Source of the DNA: Spirodela intermedia
Lineage: Eukaryota > Streptophyta > Magnoliopsida > Alismatales > Araceae
Reading direction: 5' to 3'
NCBI GenBank assembly: GCA_902729315.2
Contig: LR746273.1
Location: 6,216,001 to 6,280,000 of the forward strand
DNA length: 64,000 nucleotides
The first letter of the stretch is position 1, and each line of letters begins with the position of its first letter. The translations under genes and the position numbers were made by a program. Positions 37,399 through 49,559 of the stretch are shown one piece after another. The notes beneath the pieces were generated by a model. That model did not search any database. It was given only the letters and a program-made list of their open reading frames with translations, and was not told the origin of the DNA.

Positions 37399-38259
37399 CT
37401 CGATCCTCCCAGAAGCAAAAGTCTCCCTAGGCGAGGCACCAAATTCACCGGTTTGATCGTCTTCGGATCTGTTTCAACGGTACGCCATCGCCATATATAT
37501 ATATAGACACTCGAAGAAAAGCCCAGCAAACGTATTCCGGGCCGGCCCAATAACCTGATCCCTCTCTCGGCTCGGCCCGGCCCGGACATACCGTTCTGAC
37601 AATGGGACAAGAGATAGCGAGAGAGAGAGAGAGAATGTCAACTTGTGATGAATGAAGAACTTAGGCAGTCAATAATAACAATCTTGATTAAATTATATGA
37701 TTTTATTTATTTTATGGATGTGTTGGCAATTATACCACTATGAGTATATTATGACATGAGCATTGATATTTATTGATATTTAATTTTTAATGTATATTTA
37801 AAACTGTTAATTTTACATTGAACTGTTAAAAAATTGGTTAAGATTATTTCATGTCATTTAACCCGGATTACTAGATCCTATTAGTAACCAGTTTATGGTC
37901 AGCACTACTGGTTAGATATATATATAAATACATACATATATATATATATATATTAGATAATTATCTAGATATATATATATATATAATTAGATAGAGGGAG
38001 AAATCGATAGAGAGAGAGAGAGAGATGCAGCTAATTTACATGTACATAAAATCAGAATTAGTACACATAATTATCGTAATAACTTAATCAGTGTTTACAA
38101 TAACATTAGAATTAGCGAGTGGTGTCTCCAAGCAGAGGAGCAGGTCAATGATGTACATAATTGACAAAAACTATCATACATGAGATGATAATGGCCAGGG
38201 GGAAAGAGAAAGGGGATAATAATCCAACGGCCATGGATGGGGTCAGCAGTTCTCATCGA
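37399..38259. other. Intergenic, AT-rich with (TA)n
   Basis: This interval holds the TIP41-like promoter (site-II-like GGCCCA and GGGCCGGCCC motifs near 37530-37580) and the 3' flank of the coiled-coil gene. TA-rich tracts lie at about 37913-37985, and a GA tract near 37617-37634. Confidence 0.6.
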
Positions 38260-40392
38260 TCAGAATCGAGCAGGGGAGGGGTGCCTCAGCTTGGGCACCT
38301 TGAAGGAGGACGAGAACAGCTTTGGGCTGTCTAACGCTGGCATCGATGTCAGTGACTTTCTCTTTGAAGACATTCTCAGACCCTGAAAAACAAAAGGTCA
38401 ACGCATCAACTCGGATCTTACAACCAAATTCAAAATCCTCCCGCAAAACATTCCATCATTGCAGTGTGAATCCACAAATAGTCAATCAAATGAAGGAAAA
38501 TGAACTTATTTAGAGCCCCAATTTCCTACATTCGGTAAGAGAACTCACAATGAGAGTTCATGATTTCATGCATCACAAACCCTCAAAAGTCAACGAGAGT
38601 TGTTACATGAAATCCAAACCACAGAATAACTGGTTTCTGTGGAGGGGTGTGATCCCCAATACAGAATAATCCTGATTTTTTGAGTCAGAAAACTGACAAC
38701 AGAAATCATTCGTCTTCTTACTCTAAAAATCCTCAAAAAGTCAACCAAACAATGGCTTCCACGAATCTAAACCACAGAATAATGGGTTATCGTGGAGGAG
38801 TGATCATTCGTACTTTTTAAAGCCTGATTCTGTTAAAACAGAGAAGAACCAAAGTATCACCCTATCTTTAAAGGTGGGTGTTCAGATATCAGTTTTTTTC
38901 AGGAATAGATACAGAGGACTTACCGAGTCAGCTATTCTAGATCCTGATGAATCACAGTGAACAATGCTACTCCGGCTTGCAGAAACCCCCTGGCTCCTCC
39001 CCTTGGACACTGAGCGTCCTGCAGATCTCCTTAACAAGCTCGCTTCCTTCGAGGATCTAGGCATTTTTTTGCCGCTGGACTTCCTCGAATTGGCCTCTGT
39101 TCTAGCCAATTCTCTCTGCAACTTGGCAATCATGGCATCCTTCTCTCTCACAGAAAACTGGAGCTTCTTCACCTCCTCGTCGTTCATCGAAGCTTCCCGG
39201 GTGCGGCTTCGCAAATCTACTTCCATTCTAGATACATCCGCCCTTAGATTGGAAATCATCTCCTCCTTGTCAAAAACCGACGACTGCAACTTCTCCACGG
39301 TGGCCTGAAGCTTCTCCGCCGCTTCATTAGCCTGGTTGACCTCTACCTGCTTGCTCTTGAGGAGTCCAGTGTACTCACCCTCCATCTTCTTGAACTGATG
39401 CCACACGAAGTCCTTCTCCGCCAGCAAAGCAGTGACCTCAGCTTCCTTCTTGGCGCTGAGCTTCTTGTAAGCCTGCTTCCAGTTCCTCGGCTCCGTTGAG
39501 CCTGAGCAGAGATGGCCATCATCCTGCTGGTTCTCTCCTGAACTCATCGATCTCATGTCACCTTCGCTACTCTTCATCTGCTCAATATTCCCCTGAAAAA
39601 AAGGTAAAAATAATCACATGAAGGTGTTCTAGATAACAATGTCGAAGCTTTTGTTCGGGGGTGGGGATGAGTACCTTCAAAAGAGAGATTTCACGGTTCA
39701 AGGTTTCCACGCATTCATGGAAATCTTGCAAATCGCTCTCCGTATTCTCTATTTGAAGAGATGAAATAAAATCAAGTAAAAATAATAGAATAATGGAAAA
39801 AAATGCAAATTACTGAGTGACTACAGAAAATGGATTTAATATAAAGATAGCACAGAAAAGAAGATAAAAGAAAATAATAAGGTAAAAGGAGATCAAATTT
39901 TGAGTACAGATCTAAGCGGGAACAGAAAAGGACCTGGAGTTTCAGGTACCGCCATTGCTTACCGAATAGTTCCTTGCAGCGAGAAACCTCCATCTGTTTG
40001 AGTCCGAGCATGAGATCCAGCTTGGCCGCGTACGCCAGACGCTCCATCTCTTCTACCTTCTTCATCTGCATGAATTTGGGACAACGGATGGCATCATAAC
40101 CCGGAGGAGGACGATAGAAACCCAACATCAACAGGCGATAGGAATGATCATCCTCCGTCCTTGCCTGAGCTATTTGGGACTCCAAGAGTTGAGCCTTGGA
40201 TTCCCATCGATTATGCTGCAATAGGACATAGTCCTGAAGAAACTTGCGGTCCCCGGCTAGGGTTTCGATCTGGCCCTGTCGCTGCCGCAGCATCTCCATG
40301 AGGGCCGCGAATATCCGTTCCCACTGCCGGCGCTCTGAGGCTGATGCCGACGTGGGCGGGCACAGCGAGGGAGGATGAACTTCGGACACCAT
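38260..40392 (-). CDS. Uncharacterised plant coiled-coil protein
   Basis: Four minus-strand exons in phase: 40392-39963, 39748-39675, 39592-38924 and 38382-38260 (431 aa). The N-terminus (ASERRQWERIFAALMEMLRQ) is followed by heptad-rich helical stretches at roughly residues 40-75, 105-160 and 185-310 that read as coiled coils. A Ser/Arg/Lys-rich tail then leads to a conserved-looking end (SSSFKVPKLRHPSP). No enzymatic domain is visible. The basic Ser-rich tail suggests a nuclear or cytoskeletal scaffold, but that is only inference. I recognise the architecture as a conserved plant protein of unknown function and assign no name. The final exon frame was chosen by codon phase; another frame also stays open there. 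Confidence 0.8.
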
Positions 40393-40919
40393 GCGTGACC
40401 CCGAGAGGAGATCGCAGAGAGACGTTCAAGGGAGAGAGAGACAGACAGACAGACAGAGACAGAGATGACCGTTGCTCCTTTTTTAAGCTCTGAAACCAGG
40501 GCACCGTTTGAAATAAACGGGGAGGAATGGCGGCCCTTGCAGCTTTACTACGCCTCTTTCAAAAAAATATCATACGTACCCTCATATAAATATAATTTGC
40601 TTTAACATCCCTGCAGGAAAAAACCTCGACTCTTAACCGCCACCAATAAACTTGAGACACGTCTCACTCCATCACTCAAAGCACCAGAAAAGACGGCTTC
40701 TATTGGATCCTCTCTCTCTCTCTCTCTCTCTAACCTCTAAGCAAGGTACAAAATTTCCCCTATTTTCAAGTAAAATTAACCCAAAAAAAAGGAAAGCAGG
40801 GACTAAATAGCAATAATTATTTATTTTATAAGGAGTACGAGGACAACCCGAAAAAGAGTTTTCAGACGAGACGTCATCCCTCCTCCGTATTGCCGGCGCG
40901 TAGGGATTTTTTTTTCTTT
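40393..40919. other. Intergenic between the coiled-coil gene and the RING-H2 gene
   Basis: It contains the leader of the coiled-coil gene with short (GACA)n and GA repeats near 40430-40465, a CT tract at about 40712-40732, and the 3' flank of the RING-H2 gene. No gene is seen. Confidence 0.6.
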
Positions 40920-43756
40920 CTAGAAAGGCACCTCGGGACCGGTAACGTGTGCCGCAGGAGCATCAGACACTATCCTGAACCGGCAGTAGGGGCAGTCCCC
41001 GCAGCCCCGCAGCCAGGGGCTGAGACAGTCCCCGTGGAACTTGTGGCCGCAGGGGAGACGGACCAAGGAGTCTCCTTTATGGAACCTTTCCAGGCATATG
41101 CAACACTCCGGCGGCCCGGCGGCGGCGCCGCCGGGACAGCCGTAGACTTCGCGCGGCAGGGAGCCGACGGCCTCCGCCTTGAGCCCAGGAGGCTTCCGAG
41201 CTTCTGCTTCTCGGGTTGTCGAGTAGATGAACGAAGAGCTCAGCGGCGGATCGGCGTCCCAATCCATGGCGCTGAACTCCTCCTCCCCTCCGCCCGTTTC
41301 GGTGCTTTGCCTGGAAAGAAGAGGTGTGGGGGAGACGTCACACGATGGAGGAAGGAAGATATATGGAGAGAGATAGAGAAGTATGATAGTTCGGGTAGAG
41401 AGAGAAAAGGGGAAGCCCTCACATTTAGGGAGGAAACGAAACAGAAATCAGAGAGACATAGAGTGAGAGATAGAGAGGAGAGAGGCTGACCTGGTGGTTC
41501 CTGAGAGAGAAACGCCTCTGAGGCGCTCAAGGAGCCTGGCTCGGGCCTGAAGCACGGCCCCGGGAAGCCGGTCGATTCTGGAGAAGCTTGGCAGGGAGTT
41601 GCTGGAGCTTGGGATTTCCCTGTTGCCGCTGTTCCCCGCACTGGATCGGCTCGTCCCCAGGCCATCCTGCCGGAGGACCTCGTGCTCCTGGTGGAGCCAC
41701 ACGACGAGGGTGAATATCAACAGTAGGCACTTTATTCATATTTTTTTCTTTAGAAAATAAAGTCAACCTAAGAAGGGTCAACCCGAGTCCTCAAACACAT
41801 CACAAGGGTCGGTGGAGAGAAGCCCGGAAGAAAACCCGGACTATCCGAAAGAGGGAGAGAGAGAGAGAGGGATATGAAGACGATGGGTGGAGAAGAGGCT
41901 CACAGGATCAGCAATGCCACTGATCCAATGTAAAATCCTAAAGTTGATGACTTACATTCCCAGTATCTGTGCCCTGATTAAAGTTTTCATCTTATATCCC
42001 ATTTGTGCTGGTTTTAAAAGGTAAGCAACCTCACACCAGGAAATCAAAACCCATCATAAACCTTAGATACTAAGAAATAAAATGACGTGAGAGACGCAAT
42101 AGCTTACTGGAAGTTCCACGAAAGATGCATCCATCAACAAAGAGTGGTAACAACTGGAAATACTATGGAGAAGACAATGGCAGGTATCGATGGGCATCAT
42201 GAGAATCGGATTATAAGAGCTTCAAGAACGAGAGAAAAAAGTGAGATTACATTTCTGGAAAACAAAAAATCACACAGGCATTTTTCCATAGTTCATCTCC
42301 CCGTCTCTGAAACACTTGTGGAGTACCTTTTTCTCTGTTGCATGGCATCTATAATCTGATATAAAATGAGATTACGCTATTCTAGCATGTTGAAGGTAAA
42401 ATATTAATCAACCATTGCAGATAATTTATATAATTTAGATCACCTCTATCATTCTCATAGCAAACGGCTCTCCATCAATTCTAGTCATGGGAAAGTGTTG
42501 TAGCTTCCAATAAGATAGAAAGAGACACCCATTGCTTGCAGATGCCTTGCGATTGGTGTCTGCTTAGCAATTGCCTTAACTGTTCTTCACTCTCGGGTTT
42601 GGTGGAAAAGGATCTGACCCATGTGACAGCATGAAGGTTGCATATAGAAACAACGATGGTGGCTCTCCAGCACTCTCTCCCAGACCCTAGAAGTGATTCT
42701 CCAATCTTCTGTGACAATATGCGCACGCTAATAAACCCTGCTGGGTCTTCTGTAGCCCTGGATGCTTTAGAACACCCAGACCTAACATCCATCCTCCTTT
42801 CAATCCTGGATATGAATCTATTGGCCACAATTTCAAAAAGAATCTAGATATAGATAACTGACTCCGACATCAGATTTAACCTTCAATGCACCGCCATGCT
42901 TTCCACTCCAACAATTGTGACTCTTCTCATTCCTAGGTCAGACGGGGAATGCGATGATAACCATAGAACTTCATTTAATTGTAGAACCAAAATTATAGGA
43001 GGTAGTTGCAAGTAAAATATGGATTCAGGCGTCCCCGCTGTCTACATTGAAAAAGGTATATGGATCAAATATCTTGCAGATAATGACTCACATGCAAACC
43101 CAAGGTTTATGAGGAGAATTTTTTGAACAGATTCTGCTCAAATACTGGAAAACGAGCAGTCGGCAACAATAATTGCGACAATTTGACAGATGGCAACCAA
43201 TATGTTCAAGCCGATGGAATCCCAAATTACAGCGAACTGGAAACAATGGACCTTCGTATCAAGAGGTTACTTCCCAGCTTTTTTAAAAAAAAACGAAACC
43301 AAACAGTTTGACCATATAAATTTAACAACAGATTTCCACAAAGGGGGAAAGCAGGCAGGAAATTTTGTTCCGTTATTAGTTTGAAATTTCAACTCTGCGC
43401 CGCAAAACTCCACAATCCGCTCATCGGTCCCCGGCATAAACATGGAGTATCGAGATCGGGAATCGGTAGATTGAGTCATCAGAGGACTCCAAAACACTGA
43501 CCGTGTGGGGAACGCCTTGGCCGAAGTTCCTGCAGAGATGGGAATGCCCTCCGCGAACTAAGTGGCGGAGGGAGCGGGAGCAGCCGTCGTGATGGTAGAG
43601 CCGATTGCTGCGCTGCAGGCGAGACAGGCAATGGTGGTGATCCCGCTCCCGCTCACGGCCTCGATCTGCATCAGCGGCTGGGGACCGAATAGCCGGCTCC
43701 GGCTCCCGAACGGAGCGAAATCTCCGGGAATAGAAGAGCTCCGAGGCGCTCGTCAT
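40920..43756 (-). CDS. RHY1A-like RING-H2 E3 ubiquitin ligase
   Basis: Minus-strand exons are 43756-43502, 41687-41491 and 41310-40920 (280 aa, in phase; intron 1 is 1.8 kb). It is a probable E3 that transfers ubiquitin from an E2 through a C-terminal RING. The N-terminus MTSASELFYSRR and the middle block RLPGAVLQARARLLERLRGVSLS match Arabidopsis RHY1A. KKPPGL-type sequence (RKPPGLK) precedes the RING: C220-x2-C223, C238, H240, H243, C246, C257-x2-C260, including LPCGHKFHGDCLSPWLRGCGD. All eight zinc ligands are present. The donor after exon 1 (GTCAGT at 43501) is the weakest splice choice, but it is the one that keeps phase with the conserved second exon. Confidence 0.88.
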
Positions 43757-44594
43757 CCACAATCCTCGGCGATGGCGATGAGAATGGGGAAATCCCCACA
43801 GTGGCGCAGATGCCCCGGGAAGATCTGTGGAAGCGAGTCCCCCCCCTACTGGTTCGTAACCCTTTCCTCGAGGCGTTGCAATAACTCGCGGGCGTAACGT
43901 ACTCCATCACAGAGGTACGAATATCACCGTGTCCAAGCATATTCCGACGGAGTATCTAGCGAACTAGGCACGTGCCAAGCTGTACAACCTATCCGACGTG
44001 GAAGCCACGTGTAACATCCCAAAGTATCTTGAACCGGCGAGTTTTGTGGAATCAGCCGATCCAACCCGGATCTGTCCCCAATAAAAAAATGAAATAGTAA
44101 AAATAATAAGTGAGAAATAGAAGCCGCCGCGGTTGTGGGACCCATTCGGTCCAGATTAGATACCGATGGGCCCCAAGCTGATGAGGTGGCCAGGGTAGCA
44201 TGCCACATGAAAGGTGAAATGCCACGTCAGAAGTGGACATTATTTGGGAATAGCACAAACGACCGTTACAGTAATAATATATTTTATAATTATTAAGTAC
44301 AAGCGAGTAGGCTTTGAATCAATGGGCACCTGAAACAGAAAAGGGAAATCAAGGGGGTTTATATGTCATTCAACTATTTTGTAAGGACTAAAATAAGAAT
44401 CTCAAAATTATAATGATTCCCCTAAATCCTTTTATTGTTTTATTGACATAATATCCATAAAGTATATGCTTTATAACCCAAACATCAATATTTTTCATAT
44501 AATTCTCATTATATGATGATTCTCAGGCCATATTTACTTATTTACACGTCATTTTATACTCTCATTAACCAAGTTACAGGGTGTCATGTACAAG

Positions 44595-45115
44595 TGACAA
44601 GTCAACTCTGTTGAGTAGCTGGAGTTGACAGTGTAAATGAAATTGGTGCTAGAAGTCAACACAATATATCATCTAAAAGTCAACCAGGAGATTCATCTTG
44701 GGAGCCTTAGACCTGGAGGTTCTTTATTGACTTTTGGGAACGAGAGTCTGGATAGAAATAATGATTTCACCCCTCAGAAGACAATAATATATCGAAGAAA
44801 AAATTAAAAAAACTGCGCTTTCCACCTCCATCTGCACTTTATTTGACCTTCCTCTCTGTTGCGGTCAATGGCTTGCTGACCATTTTCGGAAACCATAGAA
44901 ACAAGCAAGAACGGAGTCAAAGCCATTGACTGTGTGGATCTGGTCAGAACTGGGTCACAACATTTTCTTGTGAAGATTAGCACGATTTTGGGAATTCCTG
45001 GGTCTCCTAGATGACTGGAGCGGTCAAGTCAAAGGGTGAGGTGAGATCTTAGGTGGGGGAGCAAGGAGACCAGCGTTGACCATATAAGAAAAGCTAAGGT
45101 AAAACTTTGACCAGG
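44595..45115. promoter_or_regulatory. Dense W-box (TTGAC) cluster
   Basis: A dozen or more TTGAC or GTCAA cores occur within about 520 bp on both strands, for example AAGTCAACTCTGTTGAG, GGAGTTGACAG, AAGTCAACACAA, AAAGTCAACCAGG, TTTGACCTTCC, CGGTCAATGG, CGTTGACCAT and CTTTGACCAGG. TTGAC[C/T] is the WRKY binding core. The cluster lies 0.8-1.4 kb upstream of the RING-H2 gene start. Confidence 0.6.
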
Positions 45116-45408
45116 GGAAGGAGAAAGTTATCTGATCAGGAAATGAGATGGAGGTTTAGACTGATGGGTTTTTAAATGGGAACGATCACCTGAAAAATCA
45201 GAGGGGTTCATCTATCTAATGCTTGGATATTTTTCAGGATGCAACCAAGAAAAATATTGAAAGTGCTGAGAAATACCCTTCAATAATCTTCATAACTATA
45301 TGAACAAAACATAGGAAGCCTGGAAGAAACCAACCCAGAGCCCGTAATCGATCTAACTTGGATGAATTATTGATGGTTTATGCAAACCATGCGGGCAGTT
45401 TTGGCTCG

Positions 45409-45811
45409 AAATCTGGTAGAAAAAAGGGAATATCACAAATTATATCATGCAATGATGATGCTCCAGAAAAAAGATGAAATCATGATCATCACATGACTGT
45501 CTGATGAAATCATGTCATCAAATCATCAAATCAGGAAACATGAATATTTAGTGGCCATAATCAGGCCTAAAACCATGAACTAATCTCCAAATTAGTCTGG
45601 ATGAAATCTGGTAGAATCACTGCAAACCGATTCACGTGGGTAAGAAAAACAGAAGGGAATATCACAAATTATATCATGCAATGATGCTTGAGAAAGAGAT
45701 GAAATCATGATCATCGTATGACTCATCAAATCATCAAATCATGAAACATGTATATTTAGTGGGCATAATTAGGCCTAAAACCATGAACTAATCTCCAAAT
45801 TAGTCTGGATT
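45409..45811 (+). repeat. Tandem duplication of about 200 bp
   Basis: The unit 45409-45604 (AATCTGGTAGA, then GGGAATATCACAAATTATAT, ending AAATTAGTCTGGAT) recurs at 45605-45811 with small indels. It is non-coding. Confidence 0.85.
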
Positions 45812-45915
45812 AAGTTTCTAGAAAATCCCTTCATCATTTCTTCGAATCTTGCCCAAGCCCAGGACAGAAGCCATGGTTGAGGCAAACGGGCCCATCTTTT
45901 ATGGGTCTGAGGGGA

Positions 45916-47744
45916 TCACTCCGAGTCGCAAGATGCCTGGCATACAGGAAGATAGTACGTATCTAGCTGCCAATATTTGTGTCTCACGCCGTCCCATATT
46001 TCCTCAGATAAGCAATCCTTGACAGGCAGTGGAACATACTGCGTCGAAAAGCCCAGGCTTCCGAGTTCAAGGGACACTAGCTGGCAATAAACCACGTGAA
46101 AAAAGGCATTGCCTCCGCAAAAGCCATTGAAGTACGAGTAGATCCCACCAGGTTTCAACAATTTAGGAAGCTGCTGATGAAACTGTTTCTGATCTTCATA
46201 GTACTCTCCATAAGTGTCAAAAAAAATCCCTGCGCCAAAAAACTCCCTCAGCCGCTGTTCAGGGATTAAAGAGCATAAATTCCTCAACCAGAGACTTGAA
46301 ATATGGATGATTAAATCATTAGAAGAAAAAAAAGTCAACGGTGAACTACCATTCTACACGTTTTTTTAAAGCGCTTTTTAACAATGAGCACGAAGATTCG
46401 TGTATATTTTGTTTTTCAGTGGAACGAATATAATGAAATCAGAGTTTAAGGGCCCAATCTATGCAAAAAAAATTGAACCAGCGAGTGGTAACCTAGTGTT
46501 CAGGAGTAGTATGAATAAAAGTCATTTTTCTTTGGCACCCTAGATGAAAAAAAATTATATAAAGACCATAACAATGATACTCATATTTTGCAAATCCATG
46601 ACAATAAAAAGAAAAATCTAAAATCTCGACACTTATGTTTCATAAATCCATCATAATCAAGAAATTTTCTAGAATCAGGATACTTCGGTTTCCCAAATCC
46701 ATCACATTACACAAAACTCCTACTTAAGTCAGAATTTTTCTGCCATTTTACCACACACAACACTAAGGCAATTGAACTTCGGAACCCAGTAAAGGAGGTG
46801 GACTCTTCAGAATTGGTCTTTCCATCGTACTGTTCTTTCCTCAGCTACCCCTAAACTTGCAGTTGATACCACAGCCCAATTAAGACATCTGAATTTAGCA
46901 GTGGTTCTCTATGTTCTGTGTTTACATGTATCCTTGGGTGATGCGCAATAACCGACCACCAAGACTAGCCAATGCAGAAGAAAAAAACATTGAAAAAAAA
47001 ATGATGAATAAAAGCTTCAGTAATGCAGATGTACACATTTTTTGTATGACTTAATTTCCAGTTACCATCGTATGATTCCAGTTGGGGAAGAAAATCCTGC
47101 CAGCGTCCGAATAGAATCTTCACGTTGTCCTTCTCTTCCCAACCAGACTCAATCATCCTCTTGTACACATCCGGATGGGCCTCGATAATCGTGTGTGACG
47201 CCGGCGAGTACCGCTGAATGGCCGAGTCCACAAGCCCCATCCCGAAACCGATGTTCAGAAAATGGCCGCCGTCGGATCCCCCACAGATCGCTCGGGCATG
47301 CGCCTCCATCAGGGGCTCCTCCCAGGCCATCATCACCGCTTTGCTCTCCGAGTCCATAACCCGGTCCTCGCTGAAGAGCACTCTCTCCTCGAGATACTTC
47401 TCCTCAGAGCCGCCACTGCCGCTTCGCCTCGCGACGGTCCCTAGAACCAGCTCCGCCTGTATACCCGCGTTTAGGAGAAGGTCGAACGCCTCCTGGTGAC
47501 CGTTCTCCATGGCGAAGTCCCCAGCAGAGAGGCCCCCCGGGGTGAGAGCGTTCCAGGGGGCACCGGCCTCCAGGAGGAGCCGCACTGCTTCGGCGTTACC
47601 TCGTCTTGAGGCGTACATCAACGGCGTCATCCCATCTCCGTCGAAGTGGCAGACGTCTGCTCCGCCGGCGATGAGCTCCCGCAGCTTCGCGCAGTCGCCG
47701 CCGGCCATGGCGGCTTCGCAGAGCTGCTCGCCCTCCCCCGCCAT
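45916..47744 (-). CDS. Ankyrin-repeat protein with RMT2-type arginine N-methyltransferase domain
   Basis: Two minus-strand exons, 47744-47066 and 46229-45916 (330 aa), joined in phase 1. The N-terminal 95 residues carry ankyrin repeats (GMTPLMYASRRGNAEAVRLLLEAGA; GDFAMENGHQEAFDLLLNAGI). The rest is a class I SAM-dependent methyltransferase with motif I in FLNIGFGMGLVDSAIQ and the acidic post-I residue in IIEAHPDVY. The C-terminal part has FFDTYGEYYEDQKQFHQQL, YSYFNGFCGGNAFFH and WQLDTYYLPVC. This is the RMT2 architecture; in yeast, Rmt2 methylates the delta nitrogen of arginine in ribosomal protein L12. The start is the ATG at 47744; the codon before it is GTG. It shares a 370-bp upstream region with the divergent gene at 48115. 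Confidence 0.9.
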
Positions 47745-48114
47745 CACACTCCCTTCTCAGCCCTCCATATGACCCGGAAGCCCGCTTCTATTTAATATCG
47801 GACCTGAATTTGGATTTCGGATCCTAAATACAAATACTATAGCTACGATTACCTTCAGTTTAGTTACCGACCTCCTGATGATCTCTCAGGGTTTAAGGTG
47901 GGCCCAATTTATTTCGCTTTATTTATTGATTTTGATGATGATCTAGAGCTTTCCATCGGTACTACGTATACCCGGCCCGAGAGAACGACTGGTTCACGGC
48001 TTCGGCAAGGCCTCCGGCGGGTTTCCACGCTGGTTCTCCGGTGACTCTTTGTACAGATTACGCCGGCGCCGGGGGGGCCGAAGGGGCGGGAAGGAGTTCT
48101 GGTGCAGAGGGAGC
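47745..48114. promoter_or_regulatory. Short head-to-head (bidirectional) promoter region
   Basis: Only 370 bp separate the start codons of the methyltransferase gene (minus) and the small SERF/zf gene (plus). The interval contains a GGCCCA motif near 47903 and a GGCCCGAG element near 47974. A TATTAAATAG sequence (minus strand, about 47787-47796) could be a weak TATA box for the methyltransferase gene. Confidence 0.6.
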
Positions 48115-49559
48115 ATGGGGGGAGGCAACGGCCAGAAGTCTAGGATGGCGAGAGAGAAGAACATGGAGAAGCTGAAGGCCGCCAAGGGTAAGGCGCCCAC
48201 GCACATCCCCCTTCGCCCTCCGCTGCGATGGTTTGCGATTCTGCGCGGCATCTGTGGATCTCGTTCCAGTTCTGACCGATGGATCTGTTGACCAGGAAGC
48301 CAGCTGGAATCGAACAAGAAAGCGATGACCATCCAGGTTCCTATATTTTCCGGAATCCTGCTCTGTATTTTCCCCTTTTTTCCTCCATCCTTACCATCGA
48401 CGGATCCGTTTTCTAATGGGCGGTAGGTTTTTCTGGTCGATCAAGTATTGATTCGGCGATGAGTATTGCGCTATTTTCTCTCGATTTGGTTGATTGACCT
48501 TCTCTGCTTTGTTGACGACCCTTACAAGATCTGTCTGCATCTGTTAGACGGAGACTAACCGGAGATTGTAGAGAACATCTGCTAGGCGAGCCAAAAACTT
48601 GGGAAACGATTGGGGAGCCTCGTCAGAGCCAATTTCTTCCTCATATTGACCAGAGATGTTTCTGTCTGAGTTTCTTCAAGACGCATTCAGAAAGGCATGC
48701 TGATTCAGGCCTTTCCTCCTCCTCTCAGTTAGGGCTGAACACGATCAATTCCCTTGTCCTTCAAAGCTTTGATGTCGTGAGACAGAGTATTCTCTTACAA
48801 CTGATCGAAACTCTGATGTTTCTGTCCTCACACTTAGTCATTGAAACCGATTCTGTGAACCCCGATCTCACTTTTGAGGTGATGTCAATCTGTGGAATCA
48901 TGTTAAGAGAAAGATGATGAAAGAAAATGAAGAAATGGGCTCCGATTTGTCAGTTGAAGGCCTTCCTTCGGCTGACTTTCCGTATCTTATAAAGAATTTA
49001 TCCTCTTATTGAGACAGAATTGGCCTTGTTATTCCCGAGGAATGAGCGGTTAGGGTGATCATGTGATCATTTCTTTCCCACGAACAGACTCCTCGTGATT
49101 TTGTACGATGGAATACGATCGATTTTCCAAGTTTAGTAAGTGATTTAGGGGCTCAAGCTCAGAGGCTCCTCCCAGAGACTTTAATCTTGCTACCATTTCA
49201 TCTACTGAATCACTGCCAACGCTTCTTTCCTCTCTGAGCGTAGACCACCGGGTCGCTTGCCAGGTGGGTTAACTCCGGGCACGTTAGGGGCCGCCAGCTT
49301 CTGCGTGCGGACACGCGTCAGAAGGAGATCCTCTCACGGCTTGTTTTCACCGTCGGACGAGTTATTTTTATAGTATAATGCAGCCGACGATATATTTTTG
49401 ATCGTATCAAGCTAATCTAGTTGAACTCGTTCTCCGCAGTGCAAGGTGTGCATGCAGACATTCATCTGCACAACTTCGGAGGCGAAGTGCAGGGAGCACG
49501 CTGAGGCGAGGCATCCCAAGGTGGACCTCTCTCAGTGCTTCCCCCACCTGAAGAAGTAG
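48115..49559 (+). CDS. Small SERF/4F5-type protein with C2H2-like finger (At2g23090 family)
   Basis: Three exons, 48115-48187, 48296-48336 and 49440-49559 (77 aa), in phase. The N-terminus MGGGNGQKSRMAREKNMEK is the 4F5/SERF-like basic motif. The middle reads LESNKKAMTIQCKVCMQTFI, and a C-x2-C...H-x4-H finger (CKVC...REHAEARH) precedes PHLKK at the C-terminus. The whole protein closely resembles the 78-residue Arabidopsis At2g23090 product, a conserved eukaryotic family without a firmly known role. The two strongest anchors are the start motif and the final exon. It is divergently arranged with the arginine methyltransferase gene. Confidence 0.93.

Larger units (their letters stand above)
43757..45915. 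other. Intergenic: promoter of the RING-H2 gene and 3' flank of the methyltransferase gene
   Basis: No gene is supported. It contains a dense group of TTGAC/GTCAA cores at about 44595-45115 and a roughly 200-bp tandem duplication at 45409-45811. The rest is AT-rich. Confidence 0.6.

Noticed and set aside
38243-38446. Alternative reading frame of the last exon of the coiled-coil gene
   Set aside because: It does not follow the codon phase from exon 3; the frame ending SSSFKVPKLRHPSPARF does.
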